Origin: CAZAQV01 sp964487255
GTDB lineage: Bacteria > Myxococcota_A > Polyangia > Polyangiales > CAZAQV01
DNA: 64,000 nt
Direction of reading: 5' to 3'
Assembly (NCBI GenBank): GCA_964487255.1
Contig: CAZAQV010000028.1
Span: forward strand, 15,150 to 79,149
Every line of letters begins with the position of its first letter. The stretch's first letter is position 1. Both the position numbers and the translations under genes were made by a program. Positions 8,132-16,275 of the stretch are shown in pieces. A model generated the notes under the pieces. That model worked only from the letters and a program-made list of their open reading frames with translations. It was not told the DNA's origin and made no database searches.

Positions 8132-9915
8132 TGAGAACTTTCATTCGTTCAGCTTTCGTTGTTCTTGTCACATTGTGGATTGCACAAGCTGACGTCCAGG
8201 CCCAGGACCTGCGGGTTATCGTTTTGGACTTCTCGGGTCCAGGTTCGGCAGCGGTGCGAAACGCAGCGGTGCGGGCGCTTTCGGGGCAGAAGTCTGTAGA
8301 ACTGCTTCCTTCGGATGAAGTTAAAGCTGCGGGCGGACTTGAGGGCGCCGCGACCAAGCTCAACCTCAACGCATTTGTCGACGGGCGGGTGCGTAAGCGC
8401 GGGCGTCGTTGGACAGCCACCATCATGGTGAAGGCGGGAGCCTCACAAGAGGTGATCAAGACTACATCCTTTCGTGGGCGCAATGTGAGGGCGCTGACGC
8501 GCTCTGTGCAACGCGGCCTTTGGGGGCGCATCGGTGGTGCTATTCGCGAAGCCGATGCCGGCGGTGGCGGCGACGACGAGGGCGGCGGCGACGATTTCGA
8601 AGATGACCCGGGGGAAGATTCCGCGTGGCAAGGTGGCAAGAAGCGAGTCGTCGTTCGTTCGTTTTCAGGAAATGGTAGCGATCGTATGCGTAGCGCCATC
8701 GTCAAAGCGTTAAGCAAGCAGTCCTCGGCGATCGAGCTTGTCGACGCGGACAAGGCGCGCGAAGAGGCCGCTGAAATGGAACGTGCATTGTCCTCCGACG
8801 AGGGGCGCGTCGCCGTGGGCCGTGAGCTCAAAGTTGACGCTTTTGTCGTAGGTCGAGTTCAGCGACAGAGTCGGCGACGTTGGCGCGCTCAAGTGATGGT
8901 CCAGAACGCAAAGGACGGCGACAAGCTGGAAAGCATGACTTTCTCAGCACGCTCTGAGAGCGCGTTGGAGCGAGAAATTGAGCGCGATTTCTGGAAGCGT
9001 GCTGCGGACGCGTTTGCGGAGAGTAGCTCCCCAGGGGGGGACGAATATAGCGACTTCGAGGAAGACGATGACGACGATGACAACGGCGAGGACAGTCGCG
9101 ACGAAGAGGAAAGTTTTGACTTCGAAAACGATGCGCCGTCCCCGCTTCGCATCGCAGCCTTCTACAAGCAGCGGTTTCGAAACTTCTCCTACAACGACGC
9201 GTTTGGCGCGTCCGCGGGCTTTACCCCCCTGAGCACCCACAAGACCTGGCTGCCAACCCTTGGTGCCGAAGCAACATGGTATCCCGTCGCGCACTTTAGC
9301 GACGGCGCAGCCGCGAATTTTGGTATCGATTTTCGCTTCGCTACGATTGTGGGTGTGCAGGCGGACCTCGAAGTGCCCGACTCGACGGCAATGGGCGGTG
9401 TTCGAGTGGTCCGCTACGACAATAGTTCGACGGAGTGGCACCTCGGCGCGCGCTACCGGATCGAAGTTGACTCCTCGTCGCTATCGATCAAAGCAGCCTA
9501 TGTTCACTATTCGCTTGAGTTTGCAGAGAACCTCAATGCCAATCCGACGCGGCCCAACATTCCAGACGTGTCTTACTCGTTTGTACGGCTGGGGGCCGAA
9601 GGGGACTTTCGGCTCGACGAAGTAATCGTTCGTGTGAATGCGGCATACTTGCACGTGCTCGGTGCTGGAAGCGACCTGAACCAGATTGGCAACGATGCGT
9701 GGTTTCCTGATCTCAGCGTGGGAGGTCTAGAAGGCGGCATTTCGCTCGCCTACGACCTCCTCGATGGCTTCGAAGTCGGTGTTGGCTTTGACGTGCGGTA
9801 CTTCTACTACTCCATGAATAACGAGCCGGGGGACAACCCCGTTGCAGGCGGTGCTGTCGACCTCTTTCTGACCCCGTCTATCTTCGTAGGCTATGTAATT
9901 CCCGGTTCGACCTAG
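8131..9915 (+). CDS. Secreted protein with duplicated N-terminal module and C-terminal beta-barrel-like domain
   Basis: A 594-residue protein. I chose the ATG at 8131 because a clear signal peptide follows (AFVVLVTLWIAQADVQAQ). Two related modules come next. The first starts LRVIVLDFSGPGS and ends with FVDGRVRKRGRRW. The second starts KRVVVRSFSGNGS and ends with FVVGRVQRQSRRRW. Each is followed by a similar segment ending in LWGRIGGAI or FWKRAADAF, then a Gly/Asp/Glu-rich acidic linker. From about residue 345 the alternating pattern and repeated aromatic residues resemble an outer-membrane barrel. The modules resemble the nucleotide-free FlgO/TolB-like fold used to read gene products into the envelope, but this is weak. 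Function unknown. Confidence 0.65.
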   Translation: MRTFIRSAFVVLVTLWIAQADVQAQDLRVIVLDFSGPGSAAVRNAAVRALSGQKSVELLPSDEVKAAGGLEGAATKLNLNAFVDGRVRKRGRRWTATIMVKAGASQEVIKTTSFRGRNVRALTRSVQRGLWGRIGGAIREADAGGGGDDEGGGDDFEDDPGEDSAWQGGKKRVVVRSFSGNGSDRMRSAIVKALSKQSSAIELVDADKAREEAAEMERALSSDEGRVAVGRELKVDAFVVGRVQRQSRRRWRAQVMVQNAKDGDKLESMTFSARSESALEREIERDFWKRAADAFAESSSPGGDEYSDFEEDDDDDDNGEDSRDEEESFDFENDAPSPLRIAAFYKQRFRNFSYNDAFGASAGFTPLSTHKTWLPTLGAEATWYPVAHFSDGAAANFGIDFRFATIVGVQADLEVPDSTAMGGVRVVRYDNSSTEWHLGARYRIEVDSSSLSIKAAYVHYSLEFAENLNANPTRPNIPDVSYSFVRLGAEGDFRLDEVIVRVNAAYLHVLGAGSDLNQIGNDAWFPDLSVGGLEGGISLAYDLLDGFEVGVGFDVRYFYYSMNNEPGDNPVAGGAVDLFLTPSIFVGYVIPGST

Positions 9916-9992
9916 TCCTGGATCGAACGGACGGTCTTGGTCCTGGGTTGAACGGACGCAACGTTTGTTGAAGCTTGCCCGATAACTGGGCT

Positions 9993-10490
9993 ATGCCCGT
10001 GTACCTTGCGCCGCTTTTTCTAGCAATCTCTTGTCTTTGTGCCTGTGCTGGCAGGCCACCAACGCCACGAGAGGCGCTCGACATCAATCGTCTCGGTGTC
10101 GAGCAGCTGCTGGCGGGCCGACGAACTGAGGCGGAAGCCTCCTTCCGCTTGGCGCTGGAGTACGATCCGATGTTTGCCGAGGCTGCGACGAACCTTGCAA
10201 CCTCGGCGTTTGCGGAGGGGCGGCTCGACGAGGCCTTGGCACGTTTTGCGTATGTCACGGTGATAGCACCCGATTTGCCGGTTGCATGGTGCAACTGGGG
10301 GAGCGCCCTCGCCACAGCAGACCAAACGGAACAGGCAGAGCACAGGCTGCTTGAGGGGCTGCGAATCGATCCAGGCGCGATCCTATGCAGAGAGGCACTA
10401 ATCCAGCTGTATCGGAGCCAAGGCCGAGCCCGTGAGGCACGCGCCCACGCCCTTCGCCTCGCCGCGCTCGCGGCCCAACGCCGACGTTGA
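9993..10490 (+). CDS. Small TPR lipoprotein
   Basis: A 165-residue protein. The ATG at 9993 precedes a hydrophobic signal (YLAPLFLAISCLCACAG) with a Cys suited to lipidation. The rest is three to four tetratricopeptide helices: VEQLLAGRRTEAEASFRLAL, then AATNLATSAFAEGRLDEALA, then AWCNWGSALATADQTEQAEH, and a last copy at the C-terminus. Such proteins act as periplasmic or outer-membrane scaffolds, and no partner can be named. An earlier TTG at 9975 would extend it by six residues without improving the signal. Confidence 0.75.
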   Translation: MPVYLAPLFLAISCLCACAGRPPTPREALDINRLGVEQLLAGRRTEAEASFRLALEYDPMFAEAATNLATSAFAEGRLDEALARFAYVTVIAPDLPVAWCNWGSALATADQTEQAEHRLLEGLRIDPGAILCREALIQLYRSQGRAREARAHALRLAALAAQRRR

Positions 10491-10541
10491 TTGCGCAATA
10501 CTTCCGCCTACCACCGGGAGAGTGTTAGCCTGCCGGTGTCG

Positions 10542-12017
10542 ATGCAGAGCCAGTCACAATCTCTCGTTCGATATGTTTGGGCGCTTCTGCTGTTGGGCGG
10601 CATTGCTGTGCAGCTTCTACAGCCCTTGGGCCCCAGCGATTCAGGTTGGGTCGCGCTTGTGTGTGCAACGCTCGGTGCGCTCATCGCATGGTGGACGGGT
10701 GCACAAGCGTATGAGCAACTGCGTGCATATGCGACGTCCGAACTGTCTCGCGCAGAGGAATCGCAGCGCCAGGGGCGACGCCAGATTTCCGATGGCACCA
10801 AGCAGATTCAAGGACACCTCCATGCTGTCGATCGAGCCGGTTCAGATTTGGCCGAACGCACGAGTGAGTTGACCGTCGTTCACCGTCAGTTTGACGAGCA
10901 CCTTTCCGCCTTGGGTGCTGGTGCCCAGTCTTCGAACTCGTCGCTCCTCGAGATGTCGGCGACGCAGTCGGAGGTCGTCGAGAGTATTTCAAGTCTAGGC
11001 GGAAGTGTGCGTGAGACGGTTTCCTCAATTGAAGAGATGGCATACAGCATCAAGGAAGTTGCGCGAAATATCGATGCCCTTTCATTGACGGCTGAAGAAA
11101 CGGCTTCTTCGATGAACGAGATGGACGTGTCGATCGATCAGGTTCAGTCGAACGCGAACGAGACGGCACGGCTTTCAGAGCAGGTCGCGGCGGATGCCGA
11201 GGTTGGCGCCGAGGCGATTTTGCGCACCATTGAGGAGATCAACCACATTCGGGCCACGTCATCGGAAGTTGGAAACACGATCGCGCTTCTGGGTTCGCGC
11301 ATTGGTGCCATCGGCAACATCCTTGGTGTGATCGACGACGTGGCGGAGCAGACCAACTTGCTTGCGCTCAACGCGGCCATTATCGCGGCGCAGGCGGGCG
11401 AGCACGGCAAGGGCTTTGCGGTTGTTGCCGAGGAGATCAAGGAACTCGCTGAACGTGCCGGCTCGTCGACGAAGGAAATTGCGGAGCTGATTAAGACCGT
11501 TCAGGCCGAGTCTGATAACGCCGTCGAGGCTGTAAAGCGTGGTGCGCAAACTGTCGAGCGGGGTGTATCGATTAGTGCTGAGGCCGAAACCGCACTCAAG
11601 AAGATCCTCGAGTCGTCGCGGCGCTCGACCACGATGGTGCGCGCTATTGCGGGTGCGACCGTCGAACAATCCCGCGGCTCCAAGCAGGTTACTGATGCGA
11701 TCGGCCGCATCGCCGAAGCTGTTCAGCAGATCGCTGCTGCCACCGCGGAGCAAGCCCGTGGTTCCGAGCTGATCATGAAGTCGGCAGAAAAGATGCGAGT
11801 GATCACCCAACAGGTTGAGCGAAGCGCACAAGAGCAAGCTCGAGGCAGCGACCAGACCACTCGTGCGATCGAAGGCATCGCCAAGATGGTGAATGTGCTT
11901 CAGCAGACTCACCACCGCGCGCAGCAGACCAATGAGAGCGCCAACCAGGCCGTTCGCCAGTTGCAGGACTCGCTCACGGCGTGCATGCGCGACATGAACC
12001 AACTCAGTGTCGATTAG
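10542..12017 (+). CDS. Methyl-accepting chemotaxis-like protein
   Basis: About 491 residues from the ATG at 10542 (a TTG at 10491 is the alternative). Two hydrophobic helices lie at the N-terminus ([16 protein letters not shown] and [16 protein letters not shown]) separated by only a few residues, so there is almost no periplasmic sensor. A long heptad coiled coil follows. It contains the signalling hairpin tip with [19 protein letters not shown] and the following helix with [16 protein letters not shown]. The family couples to CheW/CheA. With no ligand domain it may sense membrane or cytoplasmic state. No che genes are nearby. Confidence 0.9.
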   Translation: MQSQSQSLVRYVWALLLLGGIAVQLLQPLGPSDSGWVALVCATLGALIAWWTGAQAYEQLRAYATSELSRAEESQRQGRRQISDGTKQIQGHLHAVDRAGSDLAERTSELTVVHRQFDEHLSALGAGAQSSNSSLLEMSATQSEVVESISSLGGSVRETVSSIEEMAYSIKEVARNIDALSLTAEETASSMNEMDVSIDQVQSNANETARLSEQVAADAEVGAEAILRTIEEINHIRATSSEVGNTIALLGSRIGAIGNILGVIDDVAEQTNLLALNAAIIAAQAGEHGKGFAVVAEEIKELAERAGSSTKEIAELIKTVQAESDNAVEAVKRGAQTVERGVSISAEAETALKKILESSRRSTTMVRAIAGATVEQSRGSKQVTDAIGRIAEAVQQIAAATAEQARGSELIMKSAEKMRVITQQVERSAQEQARGSDQTTRAIEGIAKMVNVLQQTHHRAQQTNESANQAVRQLQDSLTACMRDMNQLSVD

Positions 12018-12051
12018 GCGCTCCAAGCGCAAAGCGATAGGGTAGCGATAG

Positions 12052-12411
12052 ATGTTTGGTATCGGATGGGGAGAGATTCTGGTGATCGCGCTCGTCCTGC
12101 TGGTGGTTGTCGGCCCGGACAAGATGCCGACGTTTCTCAAGACGACCGTAAAGGGCATTCGTGATTTTCGTCGAACAGCGCGCGACCTTCGCAACGCGAC
12201 GGGCATCGATCGACTCCTGGATGACCGTCCGCCGCCACCCAAACGAGTCACGAAGCTAAGTGAGTACGAGGTGTCACGCGAGGTGCCGGTCGTCGGTGCG
12301 GACGTGGAGTACGCGCGCACGGCAGCCGTTGAAAGAGAGGACGAGTGGGCGCAGGAGGTGCCGATGCCATCGGTAGATATCGTTTTTGCTCAAAACAGTG
12401 AGGCGGCGTAA
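12052..12411 (+). CDS. tatB: Twin-arginine translocase subunit TatB
   Basis: A 119-residue protein with the TatA/B layout: a short N-terminal membrane helix (GWGEILVIALVLLVVVGPDK) with the conserved Glu at position 8, the hinge GPDKMP, then an amphipathic helix (VKGIRDFRRTARDL) and a polar tail. The Glu in the helix and the tail length favour TatB over TatA. It forms the substrate receptor with TatC, whose gene starts 5 bp after this stop. No tatA is in the window. Confidence 0.9.
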   Translation: MFGIGWGEILVIALVLLVVVGPDKMPTFLKTTVKGIRDFRRTARDLRNATGIDRLLDDRPPPPKRVTKLSEYEVSREVPVVGADVEYARTAAVEREDEWAQEVPMPSVDIVFAQNSEAA

Positions 12412-12415
12412 TCGT

Positions 12416-13174
12416 ATGACTGCGGAGATGCCTGAAGACGATGTCGAGATGGGTTTTTTCGAGCATCTCGCAGAGCTTCGCAAGCGCTTGCTCTGGTCTG
12501 TCGTCGGTGTCATTCCACCCGTTGCGGTCGCATTCATGTTCCGCAACGAGCTGCGGGGGGCTTTCGAAGCTCCTCTTCAGGCTGCCCGAGCGCAGCGGGG
12601 CCTTGACCCCAAACCACTCGCTTACTTCGAGGTAATGGAGCCCTTTATCGTGTCGCTCAAAGTTGCCCTGACGGTGGGCGTACTGGCGGCGGCACCCTGG
12701 ATCTTCGTGCAGCTGTGGCTCTTCGTTGCGCCGGGTCTCTATCGGAAAGAGAAAAAAATTGCCTTGCCAGCAATGGTGTTCGCCGGGCTGTTTTTCGCCG
12801 GCGGCGCATTCTTCGGATACTACTTTGTCTTTCCTTATGTCTTCGAGTTTTTCTTGGATTTCAACGAGGGACTCGACGATACACTGCGACTGGGTGACTA
12901 CTTCTCGTTTGTCATTCGCATGTTGTTTGCATTCGGACTGGTGTTCGAGGTGCCTGTCATATCGACCTTGCTAGCGATGCTTGGTATCGTGAACTGGAAA
13001 CAGCTTCTGAGCTTCGGCCGTTGGTGGGTGCTTATCGCATCGATTTTGTCGGCCTTGCTTACTCCACCGGACCCTGCCTCACAGATCTTGATGATCATCC
13101 CGCTGGTCGTCCTCTATTTCCTGTCGGTGCTCTTGGCGTTTTTATTCGGCCCCAAAAAAGCCTCGCCTGCATAG
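12416..13174 (+). CDS. tatC: Twin-arginine translocase subunit TatC
   Basis: A 252-residue protein from the ATG at 12416. The N-terminal signature FEHLAELRKRLLWS and the phrase YFEVMEPFIVSLKVAL mark TatC. Six hydrophobic segments follow, with the conserved loop FVAPGLYRKEK after the second helix and the Pro-rich segment LLTPPDPASQ before the last. TatC binds the twin-arginine signal of folded export substrates. The last 61 bp overlap, on the opposite strand, the 3' end of the SDR gene at 13114-13983. Confidence 0.95.
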   Translation: MTAEMPEDDVEMGFFEHLAELRKRLLWSVVGVIPPVAVAFMFRNELRGAFEAPLQAARAQRGLDPKPLAYFEVMEPFIVSLKVALTVGVLAAAPWIFVQLWLFVAPGLYRKEKKIALPAMVFAGLFFAGGAFFGYYFVFPYVFEFFLDFNEGLDDTLRLGDYFSFVIRMLFAFGLVFEVPVISTLLAMLGIVNWKQLLSFGRWWVLIASILSALLTPPDPASQILMIIPLVVLYFLSVLLAFLFGPKKASPA

Positions 13175-13983
13175 GGCGGGTGCTGCGGAACCGATTCGGG
13201 GATAGGCCAACTTTTGCCCCACAGGCTTTTTCCGCCGTCGATGCGAAAGGTTTGTCCAGTCACAAAATCCGAGTACTCGGACGCGAGATAGACTGCAAGA
13301 TGCGCGACCTCATTGGGATGTGCGAAGCGTCGTAACGGGGTTGCTTTCTTCGAGCCGTCCCGAAGCGAGTCAGGATAGTTGGCCAACGCTTCGGTAGCGA
13401 TGATGCCTGGTGCCACCGCGTTCACACGTATGCCGTGTTGCGCCCACTCGATGGCGAGAGTCATCGTGAGGTTCTCGACGCCAGCACGTGCGGCGCCGGT
13501 ATGAATCATGCCAGGAAAGCCGTTCCTCACGTCGGCGGTGATGTTGACGATGTGCCCGTACTGTTGCGGCACCATGAACCTCGAAGCTGCCGCATGTGTC
13601 ATCTTCCAAGTGCCCAGCAGGTTATTGCGGATGACGGCCTCGAACCCCTTGTTCGTAAGCGACAGTGCAGGCGAGGGAAACTGCCCTCCCGCATTGTTGA
13701 CGAGAACGTCGAGTCTGCCGAACTCATCATTGATGCGCTCGAACAGGGCTGCGACATCGTCATCGTTGCGGATGTCGCAGGTTCGTGCGCTCGCGGTACC
13801 GCCGGCACCGGAGAGGGCTTCGACTGCGTCATCGAGCGGCTCTTGTCTTCGTCCGCATAGGACGACGCTTGCCCCGAGGGAAGCGAGTTCACGCGCGATA
13901 GCATAGCCGATACCTGTACCGCCTCCTGACACGAGGCAGATTCGGTTGTTCATCAATCCGGGTCGAAAGATGCTCTCATTCAC
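13114..13983 (-). CDS. SDR oxidoreductase, peroxisomal enoyl-CoA reductase (PECR)-like
   Basis: A 289-residue protein. The GTG at 13983 has AGAAGGA a few bases upstream. The NAD(P) loop SGGGTGIG lies at 19-26 and NNAG at 96-99. The region HTGAARAGVENLTMTLAIEW closely follows the trans-2-enoyl-CoA reductase (PECR) branch rather than classical dehydrogenases. The usual Tyr-x3-Lys pair is replaced by Thr162 and Arg166, and the Tyr and Lys of the PECR motif VYNLTK are Glu and Met here. So either a different residue acts as acid or the protein is not a normal reductase. The C-terminal ~60 residues extend past the SDR core. Confidence 0.85.
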   Translation of the reverse strand: MNESIFRPGLMNNRICLVSGGGTGIGYAIARELASLGASVVLCGRRQEPLDDAVEALSGAGGTASARTCDIRNDDDVAALFERINDEFGRLDVLVNNAGGQFPSPALSLTNKGFEAVIRNNLLGTWKMTHAAASRFMVPQQYGHIVNITADVRNGFPGMIHTGAARAGVENLTMTLAIEWAQHGIRVNAVAPGIIATEALANYPDSLRDGSKKATPLRRFAHPNEVAHLAVYLASEYSDFVTGQTFRIDGGKSLWGKSWPIPESVPQHPPYAGEAFLGPNKNAKSTDRK

Positions 13984-14084
13984 AGGTTCCTTCTAACCCG
14001 GAAGAAGCGAAGTTGCCACGAAGCCAAGATCGTTGCTACGCAGGAGTTTGCGTGAGAGTCAAGTCTCCAGAGCCGATTTGAGCG

Positions 14085-15320
14085 ATGAAGATCACACATC
14101 ACATTCGTCAGTCGCATGAATTGCTTCGGAGTGAGTTTTGGCTTTTCGCGGGTTTGAGCACCTGCCTTCATGTGTCGTTTATTGCGAGCGTCTGTGCGCT
14201 CGGCTTGATCGCAGGTCCGTGGTTTGCCTGTGAGCTCATTGCTTTTCAGCTTCTTGGTCTAGGTGGAATGAAGCGAATCGAGCGTGACCGCGGTTGGCTC
14301 GTCGCGGGCCTGTTGTTCTTAGGTCTTCAGATGTTGATCCTGACGGGAGTTGTTTTCGCGTGGATAGGTCTGTCGACCAGCGCGCCGCTCGAGGGAGCAG
14401 TTGTCGCGAACGATGCTGTCGCCGTACGGCCGCTGTTGGTTTTTGTGAGTACGTTGATCGTCTCACTTGGTGTCACGATCCCGCTCACCTTCGTCCCTCA
14501 TCACCTTCTGAGTCGTAAGGTGGGTGCGCTCCAAGCGCTCGGTGACGGCCTGCGCGACGTCACGCGTTTGGGGTTCGTCAAGGTGTACCGGCTCGTTCTC
14601 CTCACACAGCTTTTTCAGCTTACCCCCTTCTTGCTGATGGCCCTCTTCGTAACTTGGATCTGGGGTCGCGAAGCGATCCCTCTCGGCGTGCTCGTGCTCA
14701 GCCCGGTACAGATCGTCTTGCTGCCATTTGCGCAGGGCGTTGTGTCCTCGGTGTACGTGGAGCTCAGCGCTGAGCAACAGGCCGCGGGTCAACCGGCGCG
14801 TTGGTTGGACGTGCTTGCTCTAGCGCTCCCGGTCGTGCTTTGTTTGCTTTCTGTCCTGTCATTGCTTCGACCTGCCCCGCTGACGGACGAGGCGCGTTTT
14901 GATGGTGCCGAGGTCTTCAACTCGGCGACCGATGGCAATCAGTTCCGCGCCCAGGGCAGCGATTTGGCAATCCGTCTTGCGAACGGAAGTGTCTATCTCG
15001 AGACCTCGGATGGCGGGGGCGCCGGTCGCGTCGGAACGGGGGTGCGTGCGATGCAGATCGAGGAGCGTTTTGACGCCTTTGTGGCAAAACTCGAGACCGA
15101 TTCGGGCGCGCGGGCTTTACATTTCGATCGAGCAGGTGTGCGACTCGATGACAGTCTTTCGGACCGCTTGGCGGGACACGTCCCGGAGTGGTTTTTTCTG
15201 CTGATTATGGCGGCGATGTTGATGAGCACGTGGGCGGTGTACCGGCGCAAGAGCACGCCCATCCTGTTCTTTTTGGTGCTCTGCGACCTTCTCGTCGCGA
15301 CCATTACCTTCTTTCGCTAG
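14085..15320 (+). CDS. Polytopic membrane protein of unknown function
   Basis: A 411-residue protein. Six or so hydrophobic segments lie between residues 18 and 265. A soluble segment of about 100 residues follows (starting TDEARFDGAEVF, with alternating strands such as SDLAIRLANGSVYLET), and two more membrane helices end the protein (WFFLLIMAAMLMSTWAVY and PILFFLVLCDLLVATITFF). I do not recognise the family. The soluble part would face the periplasm if the N-terminus is cytoplasmic. A lipoprotein gene follows after 41 bp on the same strand. Confidence 0.7.
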   Translation: MKITHHIRQSHELLRSEFWLFAGLSTCLHVSFIASVCALGLIAGPWFACELIAFQLLGLGGMKRIERDRGWLVAGLLFLGLQMLILTGVVFAWIGLSTSAPLEGAVVANDAVAVRPLLVFVSTLIVSLGVTIPLTFVPHHLLSRKVGALQALGDGLRDVTRLGFVKVYRLVLLTQLFQLTPFLLMALFVTWIWGREAIPLGVLVLSPVQIVLLPFAQGVVSSVYVELSAEQQAAGQPARWLDVLALALPVVLCLLSVLSLLRPAPLTDEARFDGAEVFNSATDGNQFRAQGSDLAIRLANGSVYLETSDGGGAGRVGTGVRAMQIEERFDAFVAKLETDSGARALHFDRAGVRLDDSLSDRLAGHVPEWFFLLIMAAMLMSTWAVYRRKSTPILFFLVLCDLLVATITFFR

Positions 15321-15361
15321 CTGGTTGTCAATCGAGGTGGTTTTGTGACATTCCAGAGAGG

Positions 15362-15931
15362 ATGCGAAGACTTCTATATGGACTGGTGGTGTTCATCGGC
15401 CTCGGGTGTGGCGGCGCAGGCGGGGCCGGAAACGGTGACAACAATGCTTTGACAGCGAACAACCTTTACCCGTTCGAGGAGAAGTTTGTATGGTCGCACG
15501 AGGTCGACACGGGGTCCGGGCCGCCAACCTTGGCCATCAGCCGGGTTGTGTCGATTCAAGGCAACCGCATCGAGATATCCACCGGTAGCGACCCACTGCT
15601 CTACGAGCAGCGCGAAGAGGGCATTTGGAATGTGTCGCGCAACGGTTGGCTGCTCAAAGACCCGATCGAACCCGGCCGTAGTTGGCAGAGTGCTCCCGAC
15701 GTGCGGGCAACGATTGTACGAGCTGGTTTTTCGATGGAGACCAAGGGTGGGAGTTTCTCCCCGTGTGCGGAGATCGAGGAGCGCACCGAAGACCCGCCGA
15801 AGCACACGCTCACTACGTTCTGCGTGGGCGTCGGTCCCGTACAAATCCGCTCAACCATGCAGTTGCCAACACAAGGGGAAGCGACGGTCAGCGCGCAGCT
15901 TCTCGGCTTCGCTTCCGGCGACGAGCTGTAG
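15362..15931 (+). CDS. Hypothetical lipoprotein
   Basis: A 189-residue protein. I chose the ATG at 15362, preceded by AGAGAGG, because it opens a short signal peptide (RRLLYGLVVFIGLGCGG) with a lipobox Cys. A Gly/Asn-rich linker and a mostly beta domain follow, containing two Cys residues (SPCAEIEE and TFCVGVG) that could pair. No known motif. It lies downstream of a membrane protein and upstream of a repeat-bearing intergenic stretch. Confidence 0.7.
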   Translation: MRRLLYGLVVFIGLGCGGAGGAGNGDNNALTANNLYPFEEKFVWSHEVDTGSGPPTLAISRVVSIQGNRIEISTGSDPLLYEQREEGIWNVSRNGWLLKDPIEPGRSWQSAPDVRATIVRAGFSMETKGGSFSPCAEIEERTEDPPKHTLTTFCVGVGPVQIRSTMQLPTQGEATVSAQLLGFASGDEL

Positions 15932-15934
15932 CTC

Positions 15935-16051
15935 TGCTTTTGGCTCTTTACGGCTACGCGTCGCAAGCAACGATTTGCAAATAGCAAATCGGCTTGCTTT
16001 GGCTTCGCACGCTCATCGCGATCGTGCTTTTGGCTCTTTACGGCTACGCGT
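15935..16051 (+). repeat. Palindromic-core repeat, locus A1 (partly tandem)
   Basis: A 27-bp sequence containing TGGCTCTTTACGGCTACGCG occurs at 15935-15961 and again at 16025-16051 (90-bp period), so one full unit is followed by the start of a second. In the middle is a hairpin: arms CGATTTGC (15971-15978) and GCAAATCG (15984-15991), loop AAATA, extended by GCAAGC/GCTTGC with a 2-nt bulge on the left. The same hairpin design occurs at 29683-29760, 45403-45480 and around 55857-56115. The remainder of the 344-bp gap (16052-16275) shows no gene I can support. Confidence 0.75.
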
Positions 16052-16275
16052 GTGTAAGTTGTTGTGGTAGCGCGCTGATTCATTCTACCCGATCGTAATT
16101 GTTTCTTAATTGGCCTTGCGGCACCTGTAGTTCAGCTGCACATTTAAATCTGGAAGAGTCTCAGATTGCATAGCGATGGCTTGCAGCCGGCCCCAACCGT
16201 GGGTGTAGGTAGGTTCAAAACCGACTCCTAGGGCTCTGGCGTTAACTATTTTTTGCAAGCGAGGGACCGACGAAC

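Noticed and set aside
15935..16051. CRISPR array from the repeated 27-bp sequence
   Set aside because: There are only two copies, the spacing does not repeat, and no cas genes are present.
16180..16260. Possible tRNA: GGTTCAAAACC resembles a T-arm, and the minus-strand translation has the GVGFEPT phrase often seen near tRNAs
   Set aside because: The T-stem has a mismatch and no matching 5' acceptor strand or D and anticodon arms could be placed within 100 bp upstream.
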